Origin: Brachypterus glaber | Taxonomy: Eukaryota > Arthropoda > Insecta > Coleoptera > Kateretidae | Assembly: GCA_958510825.1 (NCBI GenBank) | Contig: OY294049.1 | Coordinates: 30,222,774-30,286,773, forward strand | DNA: 64,000 nt | Direction of reading: 5' to 3' | Shown: one piece after another, positions 50,830 to 62,300 of the stretch | How positions within the stretch are numbered: the stretch's first letter is position 1 | Layout of the letters: the number at the start of each line of letters is the position of its first letter | Notes under the pieces: model-generated | What the model was told of the DNA's origin: nothing | The model's input: the letters and a program-made list of their open reading frames with translations, nothing else | Databases searched by the model: none | Position numbers and translations under genes: made by a program

Positions 50830-51097
50830 ATATAATACGTTATTTTAAGCTATGACCCAGCGATTTTCTTGAAAACTAAAAAAGATAATCAAGTTCTGCA
50901 AAAATCACCTTAAATGGGACAGCAATATCTATAAAAAGTAGCCAAAAATAAAATCCACCCCTCAACCCCCTCTCCCAACCTAACCCTAACTTTATTTTTT
51001 TGGTTGTTTTGGATAGAACTTGAGCTTGCAAATGGTATGTTATTTTTGCTATTTTTGAGTTTTAAAGGTGGTAAAAACATTTAAAAACAACCCCCTA

Positions 51098-51525
51098 ATT
51101 TAAACTCGAGTTTCAACTATATTTGGCACCGGTTTTCCCGAAACCTAAAAGAGATAATCAACTTCTGCTAAAACTAAATATCTATAAAAAGTAGCCCAAA
51201 ATTAAATCTACCCCTAACCCCCCCTTTGAGTTTTCAAATTTAGAAGTGGTGGAAAGTTTAAAAACAACCCCCGGTCCCATCTATATCACTGCTCTACAAA
51301 AAAGATTTTTTTTTATTTGCCGGGGTACTTTTCGTTTAATGCGCTGATTTCGCAACCTTTTTCCGTTTTCTTGATCAGATCGTTTTTTTTAGATATAGCA
51401 CACAGTGGTCTATATTTGTAGAAAAAAATTAAAGTCTAATTCATTTTTACAAGCTTTTATTTAACTTGCAATGTTTGTTATTAGTATGTATGTTTGTTTA
51501 GGGTAAATCTGCCAAAGGTTTTTTC
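51098..51525. other. Diverged fourth relative of the triplicated block, then AT-rich DNA
   Basis: AAAGAGATAATCAACTTCTG, ATATCTATAAAAAGTAGCC and AAAACAACCCCC match the triplicated unit with many changes (51,140-51,270). From 51,280 there is no recognised feature. Confidence 0.6.
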
Positions 51526-52390
51526 GACCACTTAGAATATACTTAGAGAAATAGATTTGGTACACATGCTTAACTCGGTTGACAAATTAATTTTATATAA
51601 AAATTTCTCCCCAATCCCCATCAGATAATTTAAAACTAAAATTAGGTTACATCTCATCTAGTGATAATACAATTTAAAAATAAATTTTGCATCGCCCCTT
51701 ATCTCCCCATCATCCTCATACGCGTATAAGGCTAAGTTTACCCCCTCTCTGTTTCACCTACTTAAAATAAACGTAGAGAGCTGAAATTTGGTACACATGC
51801 TTAACTAGGCTGACAATATAATTTTATATAAAACTTACCCCCCAACCCCCTTCCCTAAAATAAAAAAAAAACTATTTTTTACCCACACAAAATAATTTAA
51901 AACTAAAATTAGGGTACATACTCATTTAGTGATAATAAAATTGTACAATAAATTTTACATCCCCCCTCGTCTCCCCATAAGCGTATAAGGCTAAGTTAAC
52001 CCCCTTATCTATTTCATCCACTTAAAATATACTTAGAAAGCTAAAATTTGGTACACATGATTAACAAATCAATTTTATATAAAAATTGCCCCCCAATCCC
52101 CCACCCCTAAAATTAAAAAAATCCATTTTTTACCCACATGAGATAATTTAAAACTATAATTAGGTAACATCTCATCTAGTGATAATACAATTTAAAAATA
52201 AATTGTGCATCGCCCCTTATCTCCCCATCATCTCTATACGCGTATAAGGCTAAGTTTACCCCCTCTCTGTTTCACCCACTTAAAATAAACGTAGAGAGCT
52301 GAAATTCGGTACACATGATTATCTCTGATGACAATACATAAAGTTTATTCTCAACCTCCCCATCCCTAAAATTAAAAAATCCCTCACATC
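51526..52390. repeat. ~258-bp satellite, about 3.4 units (array 2)
   Basis: GGTACACATG marks at 51,559, 51,790, 52,050 and 52,308 give spacings of 231, 260 and 258 bp. Same family and same orientation as 36,468-37,130. Confidence 0.85.
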
Positions 52391-53067
52391 TTTTTAGATG
52401 GAAGAACTTTGTTTTTTTAGTCATCAGAATTTCTGTCAGTCAATCATAAACAAATATACATGTAAGGATTACCATGTATTGAATAATACACAGGGTCAGC
52501 CTTTGCAAGTTTCTGGCTCGGCTCCCCTATTTGAAAAAATGTTTGTATCCTACAAAATTTTGACGACTAAAAAGAGAAAATATAAATGAACAGTAAAAAA
52601 CATATTTTCCCTGTTGAAAATGACGGGTCTGGGCGGGTATAAATGGTGCACAAACCGTACTTGGGCGGATGAGATTCACCCTCTCAAGTACGGTTTGTGC
52701 ACCATTTATACCCGCCCAGACCCGTCATTTTCAATAGGGTAAGAAAAGGCTTTTATTTAAGTGCTCTAAAAAGAACAAAATAAATTAATAGTAAATAACA
52801 TTTTTAAGAACAAGCCTTTAATTAAGTGCACTAAAAAGAAGAAAATAAACTTTCAAGTAAATCAAACCCCTTATTTTGTTACATTATACAATTTTATAGA
52901 ATATAGAAGCGAGATTTTCTTGTTTTTTCTTTTATAAAAAATCTGGTGACAAGCTTTTATATCATATAAAATTGTATAATGTAACAAAATGGGTTTCATT
53001 TACTTGAAAGTTTTTTCTTCTTTTTAGTGCACAGTTTTTAAAAATGTTTTTTACTATTATTTTATAT
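52391..53067. repeat. Palindromic cassette, copy 2
   Basis: Follows the satellite as in copy 1: CAATCATAAACAAATATACA, TACACAGGGTCAGCCT, TATTTGAAAAAATGTTTGTA, the AAGCTTTTATTTAAGTGC half-repeats and the CATTATACAATTTTATA inverted repeat (about 52,872 and 52,957). A 131-bp palindromic element is inserted at 52,609. Confidence 0.85.
52609..52739. mobile_element. 131-bp palindromic mini-element, copy 2
   Basis: CCCTGTTGAAAATGACGGGT and complement; the arms pair through GGGCGGGTATAAATGGTGCA and CAAACCGTACTTG. Comparison with copy 1 of the host cassette (37,310) shows the cassette without it, so this is a clean insertion with a visible empty site. Confidence 0.9.
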
Positions 53068-54902
53068 TAATGGGGCTCTAAGGAAAAAAAGCGGATTTAA
53101 AATATCTTATATAGGCTTTTAAATTCAAAAAATTAGATTTTTTCGCATATTTTTCGATATATTTTGATAAATATTAAAGAAATTCGCCTAATTTCGGATG
53201 CCATTTACAATTTATCCAGTATTTAATAGGCGGTATTACTTTTTGATATTTTTTTATATAACAACAAAAGTCCAAACGAACCATGATTTATTATGAAAAC
53301 TATTTTATTACAGTTTATTCTTTTCAAAAAACACGGTTAAAAAAACTTTGTGTATTTTTGTGAATTTGAAAAAGGATTCCTAATTTCGGAAATATCCGAT
53401 TTTTTTTTCAGAGTAGATCTGGGTCCCATTATGTTTCTTGTTATACCTTGACATATTGTTCTGCAAATAAGAAGTGATTTAAACTCGAATTTAATCATTA
53501 AGCAATTTTTTACGAATACTATAGGAACCATAATTTTGCTATTTGCAATTTAAACGATTTGTGCTGCCATATAACGGGGATAAGCTCTACCGTTACCATA
53601 TTACAGGACGGATTTAGTTTGACTTTTGGCGTCACATTAAAGTAGGCCTACCTATGCAGATAGTATCTTATATACACTACTATTCGAAATTAGGCGTCTT
53701 TTTTATACGTCTCTAATTTTTATATATAAGTGCGGTTTATAAAAAAAAAGTTTTTGATTTAATCCAGTGACGGATATTTTACCGGGGGTTATCGAAAATA
53801 AAACAAAAATATTGTAGTATTTTATTTATTTTTAGTGAAACACAATAAATTAAATTTATTATGAAAAAAAAAAAACGAAAAATAAAAAAAACGAAAAATT
53901 AAAAAAATACTTTTTCTCATTTCTTTAAAATATTAAAACATTAAAATAACATTAAATAGTTCAAAATATTGTTGTTTTGCTTACAATAACTTCCCCTAAA
54001 ATCTCCGTTATATTACTGGATTCAATCTAAAACTTTTTTATTTTTACTTACTAACTTCACATGTGTGTTAGTGTTGCTTATAAAAATCAGAGCCATATCT
54101 TTAATATTTATATAAAATTTTCATGAAAATATAGCAAGCAAATACGAAAAAACCTCATTTTTTGAATTTAGAAGTCTATAAAAAACAAACGAATAAAGAT
54201 ATTTGAAATTTGAAAAGTGTTAATATAAAACCAATTCACTGCAAGATAAAAAAATAATTAGACCTTAATTATTTTTTTACTACAACTTTAGGCAAATCTA
54301 TATCTCAAAAATAACGAGCTGATCGAGAAAAACGAAAAAAGGTTCCGAAATCAGCCCTTCAAATATAGCCAGACGCAACTACACGTGTGGTGCAGTGTAT
54401 TTAGGCACTGATTTTCTTGAAAACTAAAAGAAAAATAATTAAGTTCTGCAAAAACCAGTATGCATGAGACTATAAAAAGTATCTAAAAATAAAATCCACC
54501 CATCAATGTGTCAATTATAATTTATATCTTTTGGTATAAAATCTAAATTTTTAGTAATTCAAGTAATGGTAAATGATCTGAAAAATTACAAGAATGATTT
54601 GATCCTAATCTACAGAGTAAGGAAAAAAAATTTAAAAACAAAAAAAAACCCTGGCTGTTGTCCAATTTAAGGTATTTTTTTGCAGAACCTGCATATCTTT
54701 TAGTTGCTGATAAAATCTCTGAGTAAATAGAGCTGGGATACCCGGTATATACTGAAATAATAAAATAGCCCGCAGTAAATGTATGATACAACGCAAAAAA
54801 TTGTATGTTTAACATTTTTTATTATTTTATTTGTTTAATATTCGCGAGTTTCGTTTATAGTGATTTCTTTATCATTATACTAGTACCTAATAAAATAGCT
54901 AA
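53068..54902. other. Intergenic AT-rich DNA, no gene recognised
   Basis: Minor structure: a CGCCTAATTTCGG / CGAAATTAGGCG inverted pair at about 53,187 and 53,684 (500 bp apart), poly-A/T runs near 53,860, a diverged copy of the triplicated block at 54,395-54,510, and ATACCCGGTATATA at 54,739 facing AATATACCGGGTG at 54,900. Confidence 0.55.
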
Positions 54903-55880
54903 TATACCGGGTGATTCAGGAAGGTGGTTCACCCCCCTTAACTTTTTTATACTTAGAGCTATCCAAATGAAATTTAGAGATCATGCATAAGACAAAATTT
55001 GAAATTTTTTGACACATCAAACAACTTTTTTTCACTTCCGGTTTCACCGAAAATGACCTTAACTTTCGATTTTTAAATGGAACACCCTATATATTTTTAC
55101 ATATTTTGTCTTAGAAATCAATTCTGAATACAACCATATGTCACTTGTCAATTTTTGACAGGTCATGTCATTTTTTATTTAAATTTTCATTTTAAACCTA
55201 GAGTGCCTTGAATTGGCTTATTTGCTTAATTTTTGGTCTAGTTTCTTAAGAAAAATACTATTTTGATTTTTTTCCTAAAACTCTATTTTTGGTGCGCTCT
55301 TAAAAGTTTAAAAGTTAAACTTTTGCCCATAAGTCATTTTTTTTTAAATGTTAAGAGGGTGGCTCATTACTTTTAAATGATAGAGAATTTTTTTGCGAAC
55401 ATTTTGATACTACATATGCATGATTTATTTTAAAGAACTTGGCCTTAAAATACTAATTTTTACTATTCACTTTTTGTAATTGCATTTGCATTCATATTTA
55501 ATATGACAAACAAAAACTGAGATGGCTATGAAAAACATTTTGAAAGTTTTATCTTAACGCTATCAGAGTATGAACTATAAAACTGTCAAAACTAAAGCTT
55601 GAAGGATGACATTTCTAAAAATTGTTTTTCAAGCCATCTCAGTTTTTGTTTTGTCTTATTAAATCTGAATGCAAATGCAATTACAAAAAGTGAATAGTAA
55701 AAATTAGTATTTTAAGGCCAAGTTCTTTAAAATAAACCATGCATGTGTAGTATCAAAATGTTCGCAAAAAAATCTCTATCATATTAAAGTAATGAGTCAC
55801 CCTCTTCCCATTTAAAAAAATGACTTATGGGCAAAAGTGTAACTTTTAAACTTTTAAGAGCGCACCAAAAATACCGGTGT
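54903..55880. mobile_element. Lopsided foldback with ATACCGGGTG terminus
   Basis: Left end TATACCGGGTGATTCAGGAA. Inner arms about 55,285-55,520 and 55,640-55,870 pair through TTTTTGGTGCGCTCTTAAAA, CCCATAAGTCATTTTTTTT and ACTATTCACTTTTTGTAATT. The first ~380 bp on the left have no partner; the right arm ends at AAAATACCGGTGTGAAG (55,868), a short ACCGG(G)TG-like stump. No ORF. Confidence 0.7.
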
Positions 55881-56340
55881 GAAGTTAGCAACGAATTTCC
55901 AGCAACGATTTTTTTCGGTCCACTATTTGAGGCAAGCGGCATGAAAAAATAAAAATACGTATTATGGTCTCTTATTTTAAATTTTTGGCTTTTTTTTAAT
56001 TAAAACGAATCTAACGGTCAAATAAATGAACCTATGGCGTCGAACACCTTGTGGTGAAACTTACCGATGTAAAATGGGTACTGTGGACACATTCAATAAA
56101 AAAAACATAGGTTGTAGACCAAGAGGTTGTATATTGAGCCTGCAAAAGAATTGGTGGCTCAAATAGGGGTCTTTCTGATCCCAGTGGGTGTCTGGCAGAC
56201 CCCCTATTTATAAACGAGATCTAGTAGACAATAAAAGGAAACAAGCGTTTATAAAAATATATTGGTGAATCAAATAAGGGTCTGGCTAGACCCATCGGGG
56301 TCTGGTAGACCCCACTTGATCTGGCAGATACAGATGAATC
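55881..56340. other. Junction DNA before the satellite, with GGGTCT..AGACCC hairpins
   Basis: GCAACGAATTTCCAGCAACG at 55,891 is a reversed scrap of the satellite (GTTGCTGGAAAATT). Three short hairpins of the GGGTCTGG(C/T)AGACCC type lie at about 56,185-56,203, 56,278-56,293 and 56,297-56,313. No gene. Confidence 0.6.
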
Positions 56341-59300
56341 TGGGCGACTATATTTTGACCTCAGGGGCCTTCAGGTCAAAAAATCATTCGTTGCTGGAAA
56401 ATTGTATTTCCTTTTTCTTTTTTTTTACCTAAATTTGAGCAAAAAGGTTAAAATGATAAAACTATACAGACACTAGAGTTTTACTAACCACTTTTTTTAA
56501 ATACTATAGTAAAAGAATACCAAAAAAGTAGGGGCACACTAGTTGAAAATACAAAAAATGTATATTTTTCAGTTTCGGGATGAAAGGGTCGAGCTGACAA
56601 ATTGACACTAGTGCTAAAATCTTACTATTATTATATTTTGAATATTTTCAAAAGAAAATTTCAACTAACTAGGGGCCTCCAGGGCAAAAAATCATTCGTT
56701 GCTGGAAAATTGTATTTACTTTTTCCTTTTTTGCCTAAATTTGAGCAAAAAGGTAAAAATGATAAAACGATACAGATACTTAAGTTTTACTAACCACTTT
56801 TTTTAAATACTATATTAAAAAATACCTAACCAATTTTTTAAATGCTATAGTAAAAAAATACCAAAAAAGTAGGGGCTCACTGGTTGAAAATACACAAAAT
56901 GTATATTTCTCAGTTTCGGGGTGAAAGGGTTGAGCTGACAAAACGCCACTAGCGCAAAAATCTTACTATTGGCATATTTTAAATATTTTCAAAAGAAAAA
57001 TTGAATTAACTAGGGGTCTTCAGGTAAAAAAATCATTCGTTGCTGGAAAATTGTATTAACTTTTTCCTTTTTTGCCTAAATTAGAGCAAAAAGTTAAAAA
57101 TGATAAAAGATACAGTCACTAAAATTTAACTAACCACATTTTTTATATACTATAGTAAAAAAATGCCAAAAAAGCAGGGGCACACTGGTTGAAAATAGAA
57201 AAACTAGATTTTTCTCAGTTTCGGGGTGAAAGGGTAGAGCTGACAAAATGCCACTAACTCAAAAATCTTACTATTGGCATATTTTGAATATTTTCAAAAG
57301 AAAAATTCAAATAACTAGGGGGCTTCAGGTCAAAAAATCATTCGTTGCTGGAAAATTGTATTTACTTTTTCCTTTTTTGCCTAAATTTGAGCAAAAAGTT
57401 AAAAATGATAAAAGATAGAGTCACTAAAATTTAACTAACCACATTTTTTATATACTATAGTAAAAAAATGCCAAAAAAGCAGGGGCACACTGGTTGAAAA
57501 TAGAAAAAATAGATTTTTCTCAGTTTCGGGGTGAAAGGGTCGAGCTGACAAAATGACACTAGCGCAAAAATCTTACTATTTTCATTTTTTGAATATATTC
57601 AAAAGAAAAATTGAACTAACTAGGGGCCTTCAGGTCAAAAAATCATTCGTTGCTGGAAAATTGTATTTACTTTTTCTTTTTTTTTACCTAAATTTGAGCA
57701 AAAAGGTTAAAATGATAAAACTATACAGACACTAGAGTTTTACTAACCACTTTTTTTAAATACTCTAGTAAAAGAATACCAAAAAAGTAGGGGCACACTA
57801 GTTGAAAATACAAAAAATATATATTTTTCAGTTTCGGGATGAAAGGGTCGAGCTGACAAAATGACACTAGTGCTAAAATCTTACAATTGGCATATTTTGA
57901 ATATTTTCAATAGAAAAATTGTACCAACTAGGGGCCTTCAGGTAAAAAAATCATTCGTTGCTGGAAAATTGTATTTATTTTTCCATTTTTGCCTAAATTT
58001 GAGCAAAAAGATAATAATGATAAAACGATACAGACACTAAAGTTTAACTTACCACTTTTTTTTAAATACTATAGTAAAAAAATTCCAAAAAAGTAGGGGC
58101 TCACTGGTTGAAAATACAAAAAATGTATATTTTTCAGTTTCGGGCTGAAAGGGCCGAGCTGACAAATTGCCACTAGCGCCAAAATCTTGACAATAGCATA
58201 TTTTAAATGTTTTTAAAAAATAATTCCGACTAACTAGGGGCCTTCAGGTCAAAAAATCATTCGTTGCTGGAAAATTGTATTTACTTTTTCCTTTTTTGCC
58301 TAAATTTGAGCAAATAGTTAAAATTGATAAAACAATACGGACACTAAAATTTTACTAACCACATTTTTTAAATATTATAGTAAAAAAATTCCAAAAAAAC
58401 AGGGGCTCACTGGTTGAAAATACAAAAAATGTATATTTTTCAGTTTCGGGCTGAAAGGGCCGAGCTGACAAATTGCCACTAGCGCCAAAATCTTGATAAT
58501 AGCATATTTTAAATGTTTTTAAAAAATAATTCCGACTAACTAGGGGCCTTCAGGTCAAAAAATCATTCGTTGAAAATTGTATTTACTTTTTCCTTTTTTG
58601 CCTAAATTTGAGCAAAAAGGCAAAAATGATAAAACGATACAGACACTAAAGTTTTACTAACCACTTTTTTTTAAATACTATAGTAAAAAAATCCAAAAAA
58701 GTAGGGGCTCACTGGTTGAAAATACAAAAAATGTATATTTTTCAGTTTCGGGGTGAAAGGGTCGAGCTGACAAAATGCCACTAGCGCCAAAATCTTGATA
58801 ATAGCATATTTTAAATGTTTTTAAAAAATAATTCCGACTAACTAGGGGCCTTCAGGTCAAAAAATCATTCGTTGCTGGAAAATTGTATTTACTTTTTCCT
58901 TTTTTGCCTAAATTTGAGCAAATAGTTAAAATTGATAAAACAATACGGACACTAAAATTTTACTAACCACATTTTTTAAATATTATAGTAAAAAAATTCC
59001 AAAAAAACAGGGGCTCACTGGTTGAAAATACAAAAAATGTATATTTTTCAGTTTCGGGCTGAAAGGGCCGAGCTGACAAATTGCCACTAGCGCCAAAATC
59101 TTGATAATAGCATATTTTAAATGTTTTTAAAAAATAATTCCGACTAACTAGGGGCCTTCAGGTCAAAAAATCATTCGTTGCTGGAAAATTGTATTTACTT
59201 TTTCCTTTTTTGCCTAAATTTGAGCAAAAAGGCAAAAATGATAAAACGATACAGACACTAAAGTTTTACTAACCACTTTTTTTTTAAATACTATAGTAAA

Positions 59301-62300
59301 AAAATCCAAAAAAGTAGGGGCTCACTGGTTGAAAATACAAAAAATGTATATTTTTCAGTTTCGGGGTGAAAGGGTCGAGCTGACAAAATGCCACTAGCGC
59401 CAAAATCTTGATAATAGCATATTTTAAATGTTTTTAAAAAATAATTCCGACTAACTAGGGGCCTTCAGGTCAAATAATCATTCGTTGCTGGAAAATTGTA
59501 TTTACTTTTTCCTTTATTGCCTAATTTTGAGCAAAAAATTAAAAATGATAAAACAATACGGACACTAAAATTTTACTAACCACATTTTTTAAATATTATA
59601 GTAAAAAAATGCCAAAAAAGTAGGGGCACACTGGTTGAAAATGGAGCAATTTGATTTTTTTCAGATTCGGGATGAAAGGGTCCAGCTGACAAATTGCCTC
59701 TAGAGCCAAAATCTTGCTAATAGCATATTTTAAATGTTTTTAAAAAATAATTCTGACTAACTAGGGGCCTTCAGGTCAAAAAATCATTCGTTGCTGGAAA
59801 ATTGTATTTACTTTTTCGGTTTTTGCCTAAATTTTAACAAAAACGTATAAATGATAAAACGATACAGACACTTAAGCTTAACTAACCAATTTTTTAAATA
59901 CTATAGTAAAATAATACCAAAAAAGTAGGGGCTCACTGGTTGAAAATACACAAAATGTATATTTCTCAGTTTCGGGGTGAAAGGGTTGAGCTGACATAAC
60001 GCCACTAGCGCAAAAATCTTACTATTGGCATATTTTGAATATTTTCAAAAGAAAAATTGAATTAACTAGGGGTCTTCAGGTAAAAAAATCATTCGTTGCT
60101 GGAAAATTGTATTAACTTTTTCCTTTTTTGCCTAAATTAGAGCAGAAAGTTAAAAATGATAAAAGATACAGTCACTAAAATTTAACTAACAACATTTTTT
60201 ATATACTATAGTAAAAAAATGCCAAAAAAGCAGGGACACACTGGTTGAAAATAGAAAAACTAGATTTTTCTCAGTTTCGGGGTGAAAGGGTCGAGCTGAC
60301 AAAATGCCACTAACGCAAAAATCTTACTATTGGCATATTTTGAATATTTTCAAAAGAAAAATTCAAATAACTAGGGGCCTTCAGGTCAAAAAATCATTCG
60401 TTGCTGGAAAATTGTATTTACTTTTTCCTTTTTTGCCTAAATTTGAGCAAAAAGGTAAAAATGATAAAACGATACAGATACTTAAGTTTTACTAACCACT
60501 TTTTTTAAATACTATATTAAAAAATACCTAAAACTTAGGGGCCCACTGGTTGAAAATAGAAAAAATTGTTTTTTTTTTCAGTTTCGAGATGAAAGGGTCG
60601 AGCTGACAAAATGCCACTAGCGCAAAATTCTTACTATTGGCATATTTTGAATATTTTCAAAAGAAAAATTAAATTAACTAGGGGTCTTCAGGTAAAAAAA
60701 TCATTCTTCTCTGGAAAATTGTATTAACTTTTTCCTTTTTTGCCTAAATTTGAGCAAAAAGTTAAAAATCGATAAAAGATAGAGTCACTAAAATTTAACT
60801 AACCACATTTTTTATATACTATAGTAAAAAAATGCCAAAAAAGCAGGGGCACACTGGTTGAAAATAGAAAAACTAGATTTTTCTCAGTTTCGGGGTGAAA
60901 GGGTCGAGCTGACAAAATGACACTAGCGCAAAAATCTTACTATTGGCATTTTTTAAATATATTCAAAAGAAAAATTGAACTAACTAGGGGCCTTCAGGTC
61001 AAAAAATCATTCGTTGCTGGAAAATTGTATTTACTTTTTCCTTTTTTGCCTAAATTTGAGCAAAAAGGTAAAAATGATAAAACGATACAGATACTTAAGT
61101 TTTACTAACCACTTTTTTTAAATACTATAGTAAAAAAAATACCAAAAAAGTAGGGGCACACTGGTTGAATATGGAGCAAATAATTTTTTTTCAGATTCGG
61201 GGTGAAAGGGTGGAGCTGACAAAATGCCACTAGCGCCAAAATCTTACTATTGGCATATTTTGAATATTTTCAAAAGAAAAATTGAATTAACTAGGGGTCT
61301 TCAGGTAAAAAAATCATTCGTTTCTGGAAAATTGTATTAACTTTTTCCTTTTTTGCCTAAATTTGAGCAAAAAGTTAAAAATGATAAAAGATAGAGTCAC
61401 TAAAATTTAACTAACCACATTTTTTATATACTATAGTAAAAAAATGCCAAAAAAGCAGGGACACACTGGTTGAAAATAGAAAAACTAGATTTTTCTCAGT
61501 TTCGGGGTGAAAGGGTCGAGCTGACAAAATGACACTAGCGCAAAAATCTTACTATTGGCATTTTTTGAATATATTCAAAAGAAAAATTGAACTAACTAGG
61601 GGCCTTCAGGTCAAAAAATCATTCGTTGCTGGAAAATTGTATTTACTTATTCTTTTTTTTACCTAAATTTGAGCAAAAAGGTTAAAATGATAAAACTATA
61701 CAGACACTAGAGTTTTACTAACCACTTTTTTTAAATACTCTAGTAAAAGAATACCAAAAAAGTAGGGGCAAACTAGTTGAAAATACAAAAAATATATATT
61801 TTTCAGTTTCGGGATGAAAGGGTCGAGCTGACAAAATGACACTAGTGCTAAAATCTTACAATTGGCATATTTTAAATATTTTCAAAAGAAAAATTGTACC
61901 AACTAGGGGCCTTCAGGTAAAAAAATCATTCGTTGCTGGAAAATTGTATTTATTTTTCCTTTTTTGCCTAAATTTGAGCAAAAAGATAAAAATGATAAAA
62001 CGATACAGACACTAAAGTTTTACTAACCACTTTGTTTTAAATACTATAGTAAAAAAATTCCAAAAAAGTAGGGGCTCACTGGTTGAAAATACAAAAAATG
62101 TATATTTTTCAGTTTCGGGCTGAAAGGGCCGAGCTGACAAATTGCCACTAGCGCCAAAATCTTGACAATAGCATATTTTAAATGTTTTTAAAAAATAATT
62201 CCGACTAACTAGGGGCCTTCAGGTCAAAAAATCATTCGTTGCTGGAAAATTGTATTTACTTTTTCCTTTTTTGCCTAAATTTGAGCAAATAGTTAAAATT

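Larger units (their letters stand above)
48036..51097. repeat. Tandem triplication, unit ~1.05 kb
   Basis: Copies are 48,036-49,091, 49,092-50,137 and 50,138-51,097. The shared mark TCATTGATGACAATTATTAT is at 48,051, 49,107 and 50,153 (periods 1,056 and 1,046). The copies look almost identical; the third lacks two 47-bp sub-repeats and the TA tract length varies. Each unit carries the right end of the GGACGCT element, a TA tract and a downstream block with CCACCCCTCAACCCCC and CCTAACCCTAAC. A diverged further piece follows at 51,098-51,270 and another at 54,395-54,510. Confidence 0.9.

Noticed and set aside
56602..61108. Repeated ~63-codon frames (FLNIFKRKIELTRGLQVKKS type) in the satellite
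   Set aside because: They recur because the 306-bp monomer is divisible by three and stay open only in some monomers; frame and stop vary among copies without sign of selection.
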